Shown: positions 37,614 through 47,190 of the stretch, piece after piece | Numbering within the stretch: position 1 is the first letter of the stretch | How the letters are laid out: every line of letters starts with the position of its first letter | Assembly: GCF_000522505.1 (NCBI RefSeq) | Contig: NZ_AZMV01000004.1 | Location: 124,001-188,000, forward strand | DNA: 64,000 bases | Direction: 5' to 3' | Origin: Bifidobacterium moukalabense DSM 27321 | GTDB lineage: Bacteria; Actinomycetota; Actinomycetes; Actinomycetales; Bifidobacteriaceae | The notes under the pieces: model-generated | Told to the model about the DNA's origin: nothing | Database searches by the model: none | The model's input: only the letters and a program-made list of their open reading frames with translations | Position numbers and translations under genes: made by a program

Positions 37614-39059
37614 ATGGGCACTCTGGCCGAAATGCTGAGCACTCCGCTCGGTGTCATCGAATGGTTCGTCTATCTGCTGGCCGCCGTGATGTTCGTCATC
37701 GGCCTGCATCTGATGAACTCCCCGAAGACCGCTCGCAAGGGCAACATGGTCTCCGCCATCGGTATGGTCATGGCAGTGGTCATGGCGTTCATCGTACTGT
37801 TCGCAGGTGAGGTCTCCAATGGATTCAAGCACTCCGTGGCCGTTGTCGTATTGATTGTCGGCATCGTCATCGGTGCCGTCGCAGGTGTGGTCTCCGCCAA
37901 GAAGGTGCAGATGACCGACATGCCGCAGCTGGTCTCCGTGTTCAACACCGTGGGTGGTGGCGCCGCCGCGCTCGTGGCGCTGAACGACATCCTGACCTCC
38001 GACGGCACGCCGTCCCTCGTGGTGCTGATCACCGCAGGTCTGGGCATCGTCATCGGTTCCGTCACCTTCTCCGGTTCGCTCATCGCCGCCGGCAAGCTGC
38101 AGGGCATCAAGTTCATCAAGAAGCTCACTTTGCCGGGCAAGAGCATCTGGAACGTCGTATTCATCGTCCTGACCGTCGCCTCCTTCGTGATGTTGTGCGT
38201 GCAGCCGGAGCAGCGTCTGCTGTGGTCGATTCTCGCCACCGTGTTCGCCCTGTGCTACGGACTTGTCTTTGTCATCCCGATCGGCGGCGCCGATATGCCG
38301 GTCGTCATCTCCGTGCTCAACGCCTGCACCGGTACCGCAGTGGCCATGTCCGGCCTTGCCATCAACAACATCGCCCTGATCGTGGCCGGCGCCCTCGTCG
38401 GCGCGGCCGGCGTGACCCTGTCCATCGCCATGTCCAAGGCCATGAACCGCCCGCTGCTGTCCGTGCTGGCCGGCGGCTTCGGCGGCTCCGACTCCGCCGC
38501 CGGTGCCGGGGAGGGCCCGGAAGGCACCATGAAGGAGACTTCCGCCGACGACCTTGCGGTGCAGCTGGTCTACGCCGAGAAGGTCATCTTCGTGCCGGGC
38601 TTCGGTCTGGCCCAGGCGCAGGCGCAGCGCGAGCTCGCCGATCTCGGCGTGCTTCTCAAGGACCACGGCGTCGAGGTCTCCTACGCCATCCACCCGGTGG
38701 CCGGCCGTATGCCGGGCCATATGAACGTGCTGCTTGCGGAAGCCAACGTGCCGTACGAGGAGCTCGTCGATCTGGATGACATCAATCCGCAGTTCCCGCA
38801 GGCCAACGTCGCCCTCGTCGTCGGTGCCAATGACGTGACCAATCCGGCCGCGCGCAAACCCGGCACTCCGGTCTCCGGCATGCCGATCCTCGACGTCGAC
38901 AAGGCGCAGAACGTGGTGGTCATGAAGCGTGGCCGCGGCACCGGCTACGCTGGCATCCAGAACGAGTTGTATTTCGAGGACAACACGCAGATGCTGTTTG
39001 GCGACGCCAAGGCGAGCCTGCAGGCGGTCGTCGCCGCGGTCAAGGAGCTGATCGACTAG
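37614..39059 (+). CDS. pntB: NAD(P) transhydrogenase, beta subunit
   Basis: This 481-residue protein has about eight or nine membrane helices forming the proton channel, then the cytosolic NADP-binding domain dIII. Dinucleotide and NADP contacts are visible in VIFVPGFGLAQAQAQRELADL, HPVAGRMPGHMNVLLAEANVPYE, VVGANDVTNPAAR and MKRGRGTGYAGIQNELYF. It directly abuts pntAB. A T-tailed hairpin 110 bases downstream ends the operon. Confidence 0.95.
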   Translation: MGTLAEMLSTPLGVIEWFVYLLAAVMFVIGLHLMNSPKTARKGNMVSAIGMVMAVVMAFIVLFAGEVSNGFKHSVAVVVLIVGIVIGAVAGVVSAKKVQMTDMPQLVSVFNTVGGGAAALVALNDILTSDGTPSLVVLITAGLGIVIGSVTFSGSLIAAGKLQGIKFIKKLTLPGKSIWNVVFIVLTVASFVMLCVQPEQRLLWSILATVFALCYGLVFVIPIGGADMPVVISVLNACTGTAVAMSGLAINNIALIVAGALVGAAGVTLSIAMSKAMNRPLLSVLAGGFGGSDSAAGAGEGPEGTMKETSADDLAVQLVYAEKVIFVPGFGLAQAQAQRELADLGVLLKDHGVEVSYAIHPVAGRMPGHMNVLLAEANVPYEELVDLDDINPQFPQANVALVVGANDVTNPAARKPGTPVSGMPILDVDKAQNVVVMKRGRGTGYAGIQNELYFEDNTQMLFGDAKASLQAVVAAVKELID

Positions 39060-39172
39060 GCGTCATGGCGGAACGTCATCGGCGTTGTTCCCCCGGGGCG
39101 CATCCTATGCGTCTCAGCCACACTCCTCGATGCCGCACATGCATCCAGCCGGTCGGCATGAGCCGATCATGC

Positions 39173-39204
39173 AAGGTCCTTCCCTGTGGGAAGGACCTTT
39201 TTCG
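39173..39204 (+). terminator. Terminator of the pnt operon
   Basis: AAGGTCCTTCCC (39173-39184) and GGGAAGGACCTT (39188-39199) form a perfect 12-bp stem with a 3-base loop, followed by TTTTT. Confidence 0.9.
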
Positions 39205-39227
39205 TGTCCGTACCGTTCGTGTCCGCG

Positions 39228-40478
39228 TTATGACTCGAGGTTGTCGAACATCGGACGCGCCATCACGGCGAACGGCAGAATCGCCAATGCCGAGCATACA
39301 AGAATCAGCCAGACCGGCAGCCATTCATGCAGCCAGCCGTACACCATCTGCCCGAGTGGCTGGGTGCATGTGGCCACGGAGGTGATCAGGGCCATCACCT
39401 TGCCGGTCATTGATTCGGGGGTTTTGAATTGAATGGTCGGGAAGATGATGAGGTTCAGGAAATCAACGGCGATCATGCCGGCCGCCAGACATCCGGTGAG
39501 CACCAGCAGTCGAGTCCATACGCTGACCGGCATCATGAATGAGACGGCTGGCGGCAGCATCAGAAGGCCTTCGAACCATAACGACATGGAAGCGTGCTGG
39601 GCATGCAGGCGTGTTGCGAACATGCCGGCGGCGAACGTGCCTGCGATGCCCGCAATGCCGACGATGCCATCGCAGGTGCCGTAGACGGCCGCGCTGAAAC
39701 CAAGTGTGGTACGTACGATAAACGGGAAGCTTATCGAACTGAAACCGACCAGAATGAAATTCAACCATGCACACAACGCAACCAGTCTGAACAACGCCGG
39801 TTGCTCATGGGTCAGGAACAGGAAGGCGTTTCTCAGATCCGCAATGGGCGAAGGCTGCCTTTCCCCATCGGATTCGGCATGCGGCGGCTCGAGGCGGATG
39901 CGGCATTCGACGATGGCCGCCGCCACGAAGCAGAGCACGGTGGCGGCCATCATGAGACGGATGCCGAAGAACGCATACAATATGCCGCCTATGAAACTGG
40001 GCATCAGGTTACTCAGCTGCTGCACCTGGTTGATGACGGCCATGCCTTGGCGCAGGGTCCCCGCACCATGGCGTTTGAACATCTGAGGGAGCGCCGCCTG
40101 TACGGTCGGTGTCTCCAAGGCATCCAGAACGGCCAGGATGATCTGCATACCCGCAATGACGGTGATGCTGAATCCCATTCGAGCGATCCAGATCAATGAG
40201 AGAAGGGTGACGATACCAGACAGTACGTCCAATCCCACCATCATGGTACGTCGGTTGATGCGGTCGGCCAGTACGCCACCGAACGGGCCGATGACGACCG
40301 TTGGCATGACGGAGATTGCGAGTATCGCTGCGAAGGCCGTTGAGGAGCCGGTTGCGTCCAGCACCCACATCGATATGGCGAAGCGCAGCATGGTGTTGCC
40401 GAATAACGAGATGCCCTGGCCAGCGACCAGTGCGACGAACGTGGCGGAGAGCAAGGGAGAGCGAGTGGTGCCAAGCAT
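39228..40478 (-). CDS. MFS transporter (putative exporter)
   Basis: This is a 416-residue major-facilitator protein with twelve hydrophobic segments. GPFGGVLADRINRRTMM is the loop-2/3 signature of the MFS_3 (enterobactin-exporter-like) group. The ATG at 40478 has GGAAAGG eight bases upstream; the frame remains open for 88 more codons that lack membrane character. A TetR regulator gene lies just upstream on the same strand. A 17-bp operator shared with that regulator lies 30 bases before this start, so expression is probably induced by the regulator's ligand, most likely a toxic or exported compound. Confidence 0.88.
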   Translation of the reverse strand: MLGTTRSPLLSATFVALVAGQGISLFGNTMLRFAISMWVLDATGSSTAFAAILAISVMPTVVIGPFGGVLADRINRRTMMVGLDVLSGIVTLLSLIWIARMGFSITVIAGMQIILAVLDALETPTVQAALPQMFKRHGAGTLRQGMAVINQVQQLSNLMPSFIGGILYAFFGIRLMMAATVLCFVAAAIVECRIRLEPPHAESDGERQPSPIADLRNAFLFLTHEQPALFRLVALCAWLNFILVGFSSISFPFIVRTTLGFSAAVYGTCDGIVGIAGIAGTFAAGMFATRLHAQHASMSLWFEGLLMLPPAVSFMMPVSVWTRLLVLTGCLAAGMIAVDFLNLIIFPTIQFKTPESMTGKVMALITSVATCTQPLGQMVYGWLHEWLPVWLILVCSALAILPFAVMARPMFDNLES

Positions 40479-40507
40479 GGGATGCCTTTCCGATGACGAT
40501 TTGATTA

Positions 40508-40524
40508 ATACCGACCGACGGTAT
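40508..40524. promoter_or_regulatory. Candidate TetR operator before the MFS gene
   Basis: ATACCGACCGACGGTAT differs at only two of 17 positions from the perfect palindrome in front of the tetR gene. It lies just upstream of the MFS start codon on the same strand. Confidence 0.65.
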
Positions 40525-40632
40525 GTATCATTGCGAGAATGAAGTCGTGTACTGTCGAAGAGGATATGCCGAATGCTGCGGTGGCTTTCCACCATTGATG
40601 GTGCCGTTCGCTGAAAATGCCGTTGTGGACGA

Positions 40633-41301
40633 TTATGGCTCGGTGCGGTGCTCCGGTTCGGCGCCGAGCAGGGCGATGCCTTCCGCCAACGTGTTGACTT
40701 CGGGGGAGTCGAGGTCGAACAGCGGCAGTCCGATCGCGGCAAGCATGGTCAGCAGGCATCGGACGCGATGCTTCAGTTCGGCTGCGGTGGCCGGATAGAA
40801 CATCGGTGCGAGCCAATAGTTGGATAGCAGTGCCAATAATTCGGAGGCCTCTCTTGGATATTGGGTGGAGATGGAGCCGTCCTTGATGCCGTCCTCGATG
40901 CATTGACGGAACATGCTCGCATTCGTGGTGCGCCAATATTTGAGGTTTTCGGATAGCATCTTCGGGTCGTTGAGCAGGGGGAACGCGTCCCTCAGCAACA
41001 GCATGTGCTCCCGATTGGCAACGGTGGCAAGCATCCAGTGCCGGATCTTCTGCAGCCCGGACAAGGAATCGTCGTCCAGGGGCAGGGCGGCATTGACCTG
41101 TGCTGTATCGGCTTCGGTGAGCGCATCGAGAATGGCGGCCTTGTTGGGGAAGTGGTGGTAGATTGCGCCCTTGCTCAGGTCGCCGAGCTCGTTGATGATG
41201 TCTTGGATGGAGGTGCGTTCGTAGCCATGCTTGGCGAACAGTTTTCGTGCCGCGTCGAGGATGCGCTGACGTGTCGCCTCGGGATGTGCGTTGCGTGCCA
41301 T
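40633..41301 (-). CDS. TetR-family transcriptional regulator
   Basis: This 222-residue repressor-type protein has the N-terminal DNA-binding domain RQRILDAARKLFAKHGYERTSIQDIINELGDLSKGAIYHHFPNKAAIL (about residues 11-59), the classic TetR helix-turn-helix. The rest is a ligand-binding helical domain without family-specific marks. The ATG at 41301 gives MARNAHPEATRQ. A perfect 17-bp palindrome sits 50 bases upstream, and a near copy sits at the MFS gene, so it very likely controls itself and the transporter. Confidence 0.92.
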   Translation of the reverse strand: MARNAHPEATRQRILDAARKLFAKHGYERTSIQDIINELGDLSKGAIYHHFPNKAAILDALTEADTAQVNAALPLDDDSLSGLQKIRHWMLATVANREHMLLLRDAFPLLNDPKMLSENLKYWRTTNASMFRQCIEDGIKDGSISTQYPREASELLALLSNYWLAPMFYPATAAELKHRVRCLLTMLAAIGLPLFDLDSPEVNTLAEGIALLGAEPEHRTEP

Positions 41302-41350
41302 ATATGCCGCCTTGCCGAACGATTGGTGCGTGATGTCGGTTCCATTATAC

Positions 41351-41367
41351 ATACCGACGGTCGGTAT
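41351..41367. promoter_or_regulatory. Candidate TetR operator before the tetR gene
   Basis: ATACCGACGGTCGGTAT is a perfect palindrome with 8-base arms and one central base, placed 50 bases upstream of the tetR start codon. It matches the site at 40508-40524. Confidence 0.7.
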
Positions 41368-41412
41368 TATGATGCAGGTGTTGCATCGATGATCGGAAGA
41401 GCGTGACACACG

Positions 41413-41444
41413 AATTGTAGCGCTACAATTATAGCGCTACAATT
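41413..41444. promoter_or_regulatory. Twin overlapping LacI-type operators before the GH31 gene
   Basis: AATTGTAGCGCTACAATT (41413-41430) is a perfect 18-bp palindrome with the central CG step of LacI-family operators. AATTATAGCGCTACAATT (41427-41444), with one mismatched pair, overlaps it by four bases, so their centres are 14 bases apart. They lie 46-77 bases before the GH31 start and probably bind the LacI protein encoded two genes later. Confidence 0.75.
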
Positions 41445-41489
41445 CGTATTGTGGCAATGAAGTGCGTGCGGCTTGTAAGGAGCGACATC

Positions 41490-43553
41490 ATGACACGCGA
41501 AAACACCGGAGTTAATTTCATCATCGACGATAACGCGCTGAATTGGACCGGCGACGGCGAATATCTTCGTATCGAACCGTGGGGAACGAACAGCGTGCGC
41601 GTCCGCTCCAGGCTCATGCAGCCTGTCATCGATGCCGATTGGGCGTTGCTGGAAGCGAAGGCCGACCCGCAAGAGGTGAAGATCGTCATCACCGGCAATC
41701 GAGCGGAATTGACGAACGGCCTCGTAACGGTACGGGCCGAGCAATACGAACAGTCCGCGGATGTCAGCATCTGCCGATTGACGTTCCTCAACACCGAAAC
41801 CGGTGAGAGTCTGCTCCGCGAATGCACTGATGGCGGCGCGTTACGTCTGCGTGCACGCGCGCACAATCCGCGTATGGACGGGGCGGAATCGCCCACCGTC
41901 ATGTTCGAAGCGAACGCGGGTGAACATATCTACGGCATGGGCGAATACCAGCAGCCGGTCATGGACCTCAAAGGCTCCACTTTGGAACTGGCGCACCGCA
42001 ACTCCCAAGTGTCCATCCCGTTTATGATTTCCAGCAAGGGGTACGGATTCCTGTGGCACAATCCGGCGATCGGCTCCGTGACCTTCGGTAACAACCGCAC
42101 CGAATGGAAGGCGGGAGTCGCTGACCAGATCGACTATTGGATCACTGTCGGAACCAATGCGCAGATTGAAAACCAGTATGCCGACGCCACAGGGCATGCT
42201 CCCGTCATGCCCGAATGGGGCCTCGGCTTCTGGCAATGCAAATTGCGCTACTGGAATCAGGAGGAGCTGCTGAATGTGGCGCGTACCTTCAGGAAGAGGC
42301 GCATTCCGATCGATCTGATCGTCATCGACTTCTTCCACTGGCCGCTTATGGGCGACTTCCGCTTCGACGAGGAATTCTGGCCCGATCCGAAGGCCATGGC
42401 CGACGAGCTGCACGAAATGGGCATCAGACTCATGGTCTCCATCTGGCCGCAGATCGACGTGCAATCCGAGAACTATGACGAGATGCGACACCACAACTAC
42501 CTCGCCAAAACCCGCCAAGGCAAGGACGTGGGCATGTGGTGGCCGCGTGATAGCCAGTTCTTCGACGCCACCAATCCGGCGGCACGTGACTTCGTATGGG
42601 GATTATGCCGTAAGAACTATGCCGATCTCGGCGTCGACGCATTCTGGCTCGACGAGGCCGAACCGGAATGGGGCGGTGACTATGATTACGCGCACTACCT
42701 GTACCATATCGGACCGGTGGGCAAGGTCGGCAACGTGTATCCGCAACTGTATAACAAGACCTTCTACGACGGGCAGCTTTCCATCGGCCGCGAGGGCGGC
42801 ATCGTGAACCTCACGCGTGCCGGATGGGCGGGCTCACAACGTTACGGATCGCTCATCTGGTCAGGTGACGTGCACTCCACCTTCGATGACCTGAGGGCGC
42901 AGATCACCTGTGCGATCCACATGGGTGCGGCCGGTATCCCATGGTTCACCACCGACATGGGCGGGTTCAACTACGGCGGTCTGGACGACGAGGAATTCAA
43001 GGAGCTGTACGCACGTTGGTGCGAATTCTCCTGTTTCTCGCCGGTCATGCGAAACCACGGCAATCGCGTGCCCTACACCAAAATCGAAGGCAAACCGACC
43101 GTCGACCGTATCGGCAACCCCATCGACCACATCACCACCGGTGCCGATAACGAACCGTGGAGCTATGGCGAGGACATCGAAAAGCTGATGGTCAAGTACA
43201 TCAAACTGCGCGAGGCCATGCGTCCCTATACGCGCCAGCTGTTTGCGGCGGCGCATGAGAGCGGCCAGCCGCTTGTGCGTGGTCTGTTCTTCGATTTTCC
43301 AGACGACGACAAGGCCGCAAACATCGCCGACGAATACCTGTTCGGGCCGGATCTCCTGATAGCGCCCGTCACCGAATCCGGTGTGCGTTCACGCGAAGTG
43401 TATTTGCCGGGTGGTCCGGAAACGACTTGGACAAACCTGCACGACGGCAACAACCACGAAGGTGGACGGACCGTCACCGTCGAAGCGCCGCTCGATGTGA
43501 TTCCGGTATTCGCGCGCAACGGCGCCGATCATGGGCTGAACGGTATGATCTGA
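41490..43553 (+). CDS. Glycoside hydrolase family 31 (alpha-xylosidase/alpha-glucosidase)
   Basis: This is a 687-residue cytosolic enzyme without a signal peptide. The beta-sandwich N-domain has GEHIYGMGEYQQPV and LAHRNSQVSIPFMISSKGYGFLW. The barrel has the nucleophile Asp388 in FWLDEAEPEWGG, and the acid Asp460 is in SLIWSGDVHSTFDD. The WLDEAEPE form is the one seen in alpha-xylosidase-like GH31 members, but substrate preference cannot be settled from sequence alone. The ATG at 41490 follows GTAAGGAG. It leads a cluster with lacI and a MATE gene under the twin operators. Confidence 0.9.
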   Translation: MTRENTGVNFIIDDNALNWTGDGEYLRIEPWGTNSVRVRSRLMQPVIDADWALLEAKADPQEVKIVITGNRAELTNGLVTVRAEQYEQSADVSICRLTFLNTETGESLLRECTDGGALRLRARAHNPRMDGAESPTVMFEANAGEHIYGMGEYQQPVMDLKGSTLELAHRNSQVSIPFMISSKGYGFLWHNPAIGSVTFGNNRTEWKAGVADQIDYWITVGTNAQIENQYADATGHAPVMPEWGLGFWQCKLRYWNQEELLNVARTFRKRRIPIDLIVIDFFHWPLMGDFRFDEEFWPDPKAMADELHEMGIRLMVSIWPQIDVQSENYDEMRHHNYLAKTRQGKDVGMWWPRDSQFFDATNPAARDFVWGLCRKNYADLGVDAFWLDEAEPEWGGDYDYAHYLYHIGPVGKVGNVYPQLYNKTFYDGQLSIGREGGIVNLTRAGWAGSQRYGSLIWSGDVHSTFDDLRAQITCAIHMGAAGIPWFTTDMGGFNYGGLDDEEFKELYARWCEFSCFSPVMRNHGNRVPYTKIEGKPTVDRIGNPIDHITTGADNEPWSYGEDIEKLMVKYIKLREAMRPYTRQLFAAAHESGQPLVRGLFFDFPDDDKAANIADEYLFGPDLLIAPVTESGVRSREVYLPGGPETTWTNLHDGNNHEGGRTVTVEAPLDVIPVFARNGADHGLNGMI

Positions 43554-43555
43554 CC

Positions 43556-44581
43556 ATGACTACTTTGGATGATGTGGCCCGTCTCGCCGGAGTCTCCCGC
43601 ATGACAGCCTCCAACGCGATGCGCGGCAAGGCGATTGTCAAACCCGAAACCGCAGCGCGTGTGCGGGCGGCCGCGGCGCAACTCGGCTACCGACCGAATC
43701 TGGCGGCGCGACAACTGAGTTCCGGCAAAAGCCACATCATCGGCGTCACCGTCTCCGATTTCGATCTGATCTTTCCAGCCGAGCTGGCCGCATGCGTCTC
43801 CGACATCGCACAACGTCATGACTATCAGACCGTACTGCAGCAAACCCGCTTCTCCAGCGACTTCGAAAAGCGCATGCTATCCAGCGCGGCCATGCAGGTG
43901 TGCGACGGTACCATCATCTGTTGGCCGAGTGGCACGGATGCGCCAATCGTCGAATTCGGCAAGACCCATCCACTGGTGGTCGTCGACGGATTCGGCCTTC
44001 GGGGAAGCGTCGACTGTGTGTTCACGCCATGCTTCGAAGGAACCGCGGCGGCCATCCGGCATCTGTATGCGCATGGGCGCTCGCGGATCCTTCTTCTCGG
44101 CTTGTGGCCCAACGGACTCGAGCGAATCGAGACGGCACCGAATTCCGCGGCGTTACGATTGCAGGGTTCAGTCGAGACGCTGAACGAGCTCTCGCTGGAC
44201 TGTGATCCTGCGAAGGATGTCATTCCATGCGCATGGAACCGGCAAGCCGGATATGAAACCATGCTTCGCGTACTCGGCGAGCGCGATGACTTCGACGCGG
44301 TGTTCTGCGCCACGGATCCGATCGCCATCGGTGCCATGCGTGCACTTGTCGAATGCGGGCTCGACGTGCCGGACGATGTTGCCATCATCGGCTTCGACGG
44401 TCTGGAGGATGGCGTCTACACCAACCCCGGACTGACCAGTGTGTCCGTCAGTCCGCAGGATATGGCGGCGGCGAGTCTGGATATGTTGTTCGGCAGGATC
44501 GAATCCGATTCGGAAGCGATTATCGAACCGCGATCGGTGACGGTCGATTTTCATATCATCGAACGGGGCAGTGCGGAGTAG
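43556..44581 (+). CDS. LacI-family transcriptional regulator
   Basis: The product is 341 residues. The N-terminal helix-turn-helix and hinge are TLDDVARLAGVSRMTASNAMRG and AAQLGYRPNLAARQLSSGKS, followed by a periplasmic-binding-protein-like effector domain ending in DVPDDVAIIGFDGLEDG and ATYTNPGLTSV-type sequence. It starts two bases after the GH31 stop, so it is co-transcribed and autoregulated. The effector is probably the sugar released or imported for the GH31 enzyme. Confidence 0.94.
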   Translation: MTTLDDVARLAGVSRMTASNAMRGKAIVKPETAARVRAAAAQLGYRPNLAARQLSSGKSHIIGVTVSDFDLIFPAELAACVSDIAQRHDYQTVLQQTRFSSDFEKRMLSSAAMQVCDGTIICWPSGTDAPIVEFGKTHPLVVVDGFGLRGSVDCVFTPCFEGTAAAIRHLYAHGRSRILLLGLWPNGLERIETAPNSAALRLQGSVETLNELSLDCDPAKDVIPCAWNRQAGYETMLRVLGERDDFDAVFCATDPIAIGAMRALVECGLDVPDDVAIIGFDGLEDGVYTNPGLTSVSVSPQDMAAASLDMLFGRIESDSEAIIEPRSVTVDFHIIERGSAE

Positions 44582-44710
44582 ATGCTGGAATCGGCCGCGT
44601 CGCTGAGAATACGTGTCACATAGTGGGCATGCAGGGCCGCCCGAGTTGACCGCATGACTGTTGAAGGGGCTAATCTGGCTGCTGGAAATCATGACGGCAA
44701 AGAGGGGCAT

Positions 44711-46051
44711 ATGGAGAAGAATCTGACCAGCGGCAGTGTGTTCAAAACCATCATTACGTTCGCCTTGCCGTACCTGCTGTCATACTTCCTGCAGACGCTG
44801 TACGGCATGGCCGACCTGTTCATCGCGGGGCAGTTCATCGGCGTGGACGGCATCACCGCCGTCGCGAACGGCAGCCAGGTGCTCTACATGCTCACCGTCG
44901 TCATCGTCGGGCTTGCCATGGGCGCCACCGTGACCATCGGTCGGGCCGTAGGCGCGAACCGGCTTGATCGGGCCGCTGAGGCCATCGGCAACACCATCAC
45001 GTTGTTTGCGGGTGTGGCTTTTGTGCTTACCGCCGTGCTGTTGCTCAGCGTCGATGGCATCGTCGCGATGATCGGCACGCCGACGGAGGCGGTGGACGGT
45101 ACCGCGCAATACCTGACGATCTGCTTCATCGGCATTCCGTTCATCGTCGCCTATAACATCATCAGTTCGATTTTTCGGGGCTTGGGTGATTCGAAAAGTC
45201 CCATGTACTTCATCGCCGTGGCCTGCGTATGCAACATCGCGCTTGACTACCTGTTCATAGGCTATTTCCAGCTTGGACCGTCCGGTGCGGCGCTCGGCAC
45301 CACGCTCGCGCAGACCATCAGCGTGATCGTGGCGTTCGTCGCCATCCGGTACAAGCGGACCGGCATCCACCTGCATGCGGGGAATCTGCGTCCGCATCGC
45401 GACATGCTCGGCGGCATCCTCACGATCGGCGTGCCGACCGCCGTGCAGGACGGCTGCATTCAGATCGCGTTCATCATCATCACCGTAATCGCCAACTATC
45501 GCGGTCTCAACGACGCCGCGGCCGTCGGGGTGGTCGAAAAGGTGATCAGCATGCTGTTCCTCGTACCATCTTCCATGCTCGCCACCGTTTCGGCGGTGTC
45601 TGCGCAGAACATCGGTGCCGGCAAACCGGAACGTGCGGTGAAGACGCTCAAATACGCCACGGCGATCACCGTTGCATACGGCATCATCATTGCCGTCATC
45701 GTGGAATTGACCGCGAGCTCCATCGTGGGCCTGTTCACCACTGACGCCACCGTGATTCTGCTTGGAACGCAATACATCCGCAGCTATATCGTCGACGCGA
45801 TCTTCGCCGGCGTGCATTTCTGCTTCTCCGGCTTCTTCGCTGCATACGGGCGTTCGTACATCGGTTTCATCCACAACATCATCGCCATCACACTGGTACG
45901 AGTGCCTGGTTCGTACATCGCCTCGAAACTCTTCCCGACCACGCTGTTCCCGATGGGTATCGCCGCTCCGGCCGGTTCGCTCCTGTCGGTGATCATCTGC
46001 CTCGGTTTCTATGCGTGGCTTAAGCGTCGAGGCGTATTCGCGGCGAAATGA
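44711..46051 (+). CDS. MATE-family efflux transporter
   Basis: This is a 446-residue protein with about twelve membrane helices. It opens LTSGSVFKTIITFALPYLLSYFLQTLYGMADLFIAG, a typical MATE N-terminus, and the second half repeats the pattern (ILTIGVPTAVQDGCIQIAF). These proteins export cationic compounds against Na+ or H+. The ATG at 44711 follows AAAGAGGGGC; the frame extends to 44654 without family likeness. It lies 129 bases after lacI on the same strand. Whether it belongs to the sugar operon is unclear. Confidence 0.88.
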   Translation: MEKNLTSGSVFKTIITFALPYLLSYFLQTLYGMADLFIAGQFIGVDGITAVANGSQVLYMLTVVIVGLAMGATVTIGRAVGANRLDRAAEAIGNTITLFAGVAFVLTAVLLLSVDGIVAMIGTPTEAVDGTAQYLTICFIGIPFIVAYNIISSIFRGLGDSKSPMYFIAVACVCNIALDYLFIGYFQLGPSGAALGTTLAQTISVIVAFVAIRYKRTGIHLHAGNLRPHRDMLGGILTIGVPTAVQDGCIQIAFIIITVIANYRGLNDAAAVGVVEKVISMLFLVPSSMLATVSAVSAQNIGAGKPERAVKTLKYATAITVAYGIIIAVIVELTASSIVGLFTTDATVILLGTQYIRSYIVDAIFAGVHFCFSGFFAAYGRSYIGFIHNIIAITLVRVPGSYIASKLFPTTLFPMGIAAPAGSLLSVIICLGFYAWLKRRGVFAAK

Positions 46052-46164
46052 AGGCCGGAAAGACCCGCCTCATTCGTATATGGCGGGTGCCCAGGGCATG
46101 GAACCGTCAAGGATGCGTCCGCATGGGTATGCCTGATGGATGGCCGGCATCCGCCGACGTATGC

Positions 46165-47190
46165 CTACCTGTGCTTGGGGGCGAGGGTGCCGGCCAGGGC
46201 GCGCTCGCCGGGGCGGGCCAGGGGGCCGACCAGCTCGTGTGCGGTATAGGGTTCCTCGATGTAGGCGATGTCTTCGGCGGTGAGCTGCACGTCGAGCGCG
46301 GCGATGGCGTCGTCCACGCGTTCCGTCTTTGAACAGCCGACGATCGGTGCGGTAATGCCCCTGGCCCAATGCCAGGCCAGCGCCACGCGGGCCATCGGCA
46401 CGCCGAGACGCTCGGCCACTTCGTGGACCCGCCTGATGATCGGCAGGTCCTGCTCCATGTCCCGGTCATATTTGCTGCGCATCGTATTATCCGTGATGCT
46501 TCGCTTGGAATCCGAATTCCATTTCGGCCTCGCCAGATGGCCGGAAGCCATAGGGGAGTAAGGGGTCAGCGCCACGTCATACTGGCGGCATACGGGAATC
46601 ATCTCGCGTTCGTCCTCACGGTAGAGCAGATTGTAATGGCATTGCATGCTGGTGAACTTCGTCCAGCCGTTCGCCTCCGCCGCGGCCTGCATGTTGTGGA
46701 ATTGGTAGGCGTACATCTCACTGGCGCCGAGCGCGCGCACCTTGCCGGACCTGACGAGCGAGTCCAACGCCTCCATGGTCTCCTCGATGGGCGTGCCATA
46801 GTCGAAGCGGTGGATGATGTACAGATCCAGATAGTCGGTGCCCAGTCGTCGGAGGGTGCCTTCGATCTCATGGGCGATGGCTTCCTTCGACAAATGACCA
46901 TCGTTGAAATACACCTTGCTGGCCAGAACCACCCTATCTCGACTGATGCCCAGGCGCTTCAGCGCGCGGCCGATGTACGTTTCGGAGGTACCGAACGCAT
47001 AGCAGTTGGCGGTGTCGATGAAATTGATGCCGCTGTCGATGGCATGCCCGACGACATGCTCGGTGGCATCCTGATCGATGGTCCACTGGTGGAAATCCGG
47101 TGATGCCTCACCGAAACTCATGCCGCCAAGGCAGACCTTGGAAACCTGGATGCCGGACCATCCCAAGGGTGCGTATCGCATATCGACCAT
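46165..47190 (-). CDS. Aldo/keto reductase
   Basis: This is a 341-residue NADPH-dependent reductase. The catalytic tetrad is visible: Asp and Tyr in DTANCYAFGTSETYIGRAL, Lys in VLASKVYF, and His in YIIHRFDYG. The cofactor region APIVGCSKTERVDDAIAALDV lies near the C-terminus. Length and sequence fit the AKR group related to YajO/IolS. The start follows AAGGAGCACGAT. The substrate is unknown; the gene is divergent from the cupin gene. Confidence 0.92.
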   Translation of the reverse strand: MVDMRYAPLGWSGIQVSKVCLGGMSFGEASPDFHQWTIDQDATEHVVGHAIDSGINFIDTANCYAFGTSETYIGRALKRLGISRDRVVLASKVYFNDGHLSKEAIAHEIEGTLRRLGTDYLDLYIIHRFDYGTPIEETMEALDSLVRSGKVRALGASEMYAYQFHNMQAAAEANGWTKFTSMQCHYNLLYREDEREMIPVCRQYDVALTPYSPMASGHLARPKWNSDSKRSITDNTMRSKYDRDMEQDLPIIRRVHEVAERLGVPMARVALAWHWARGITAPIVGCSKTERVDDAIAALDVQLTAEDIAYIEEPYTAHELVGPLARPGERALAGTLAPKHR

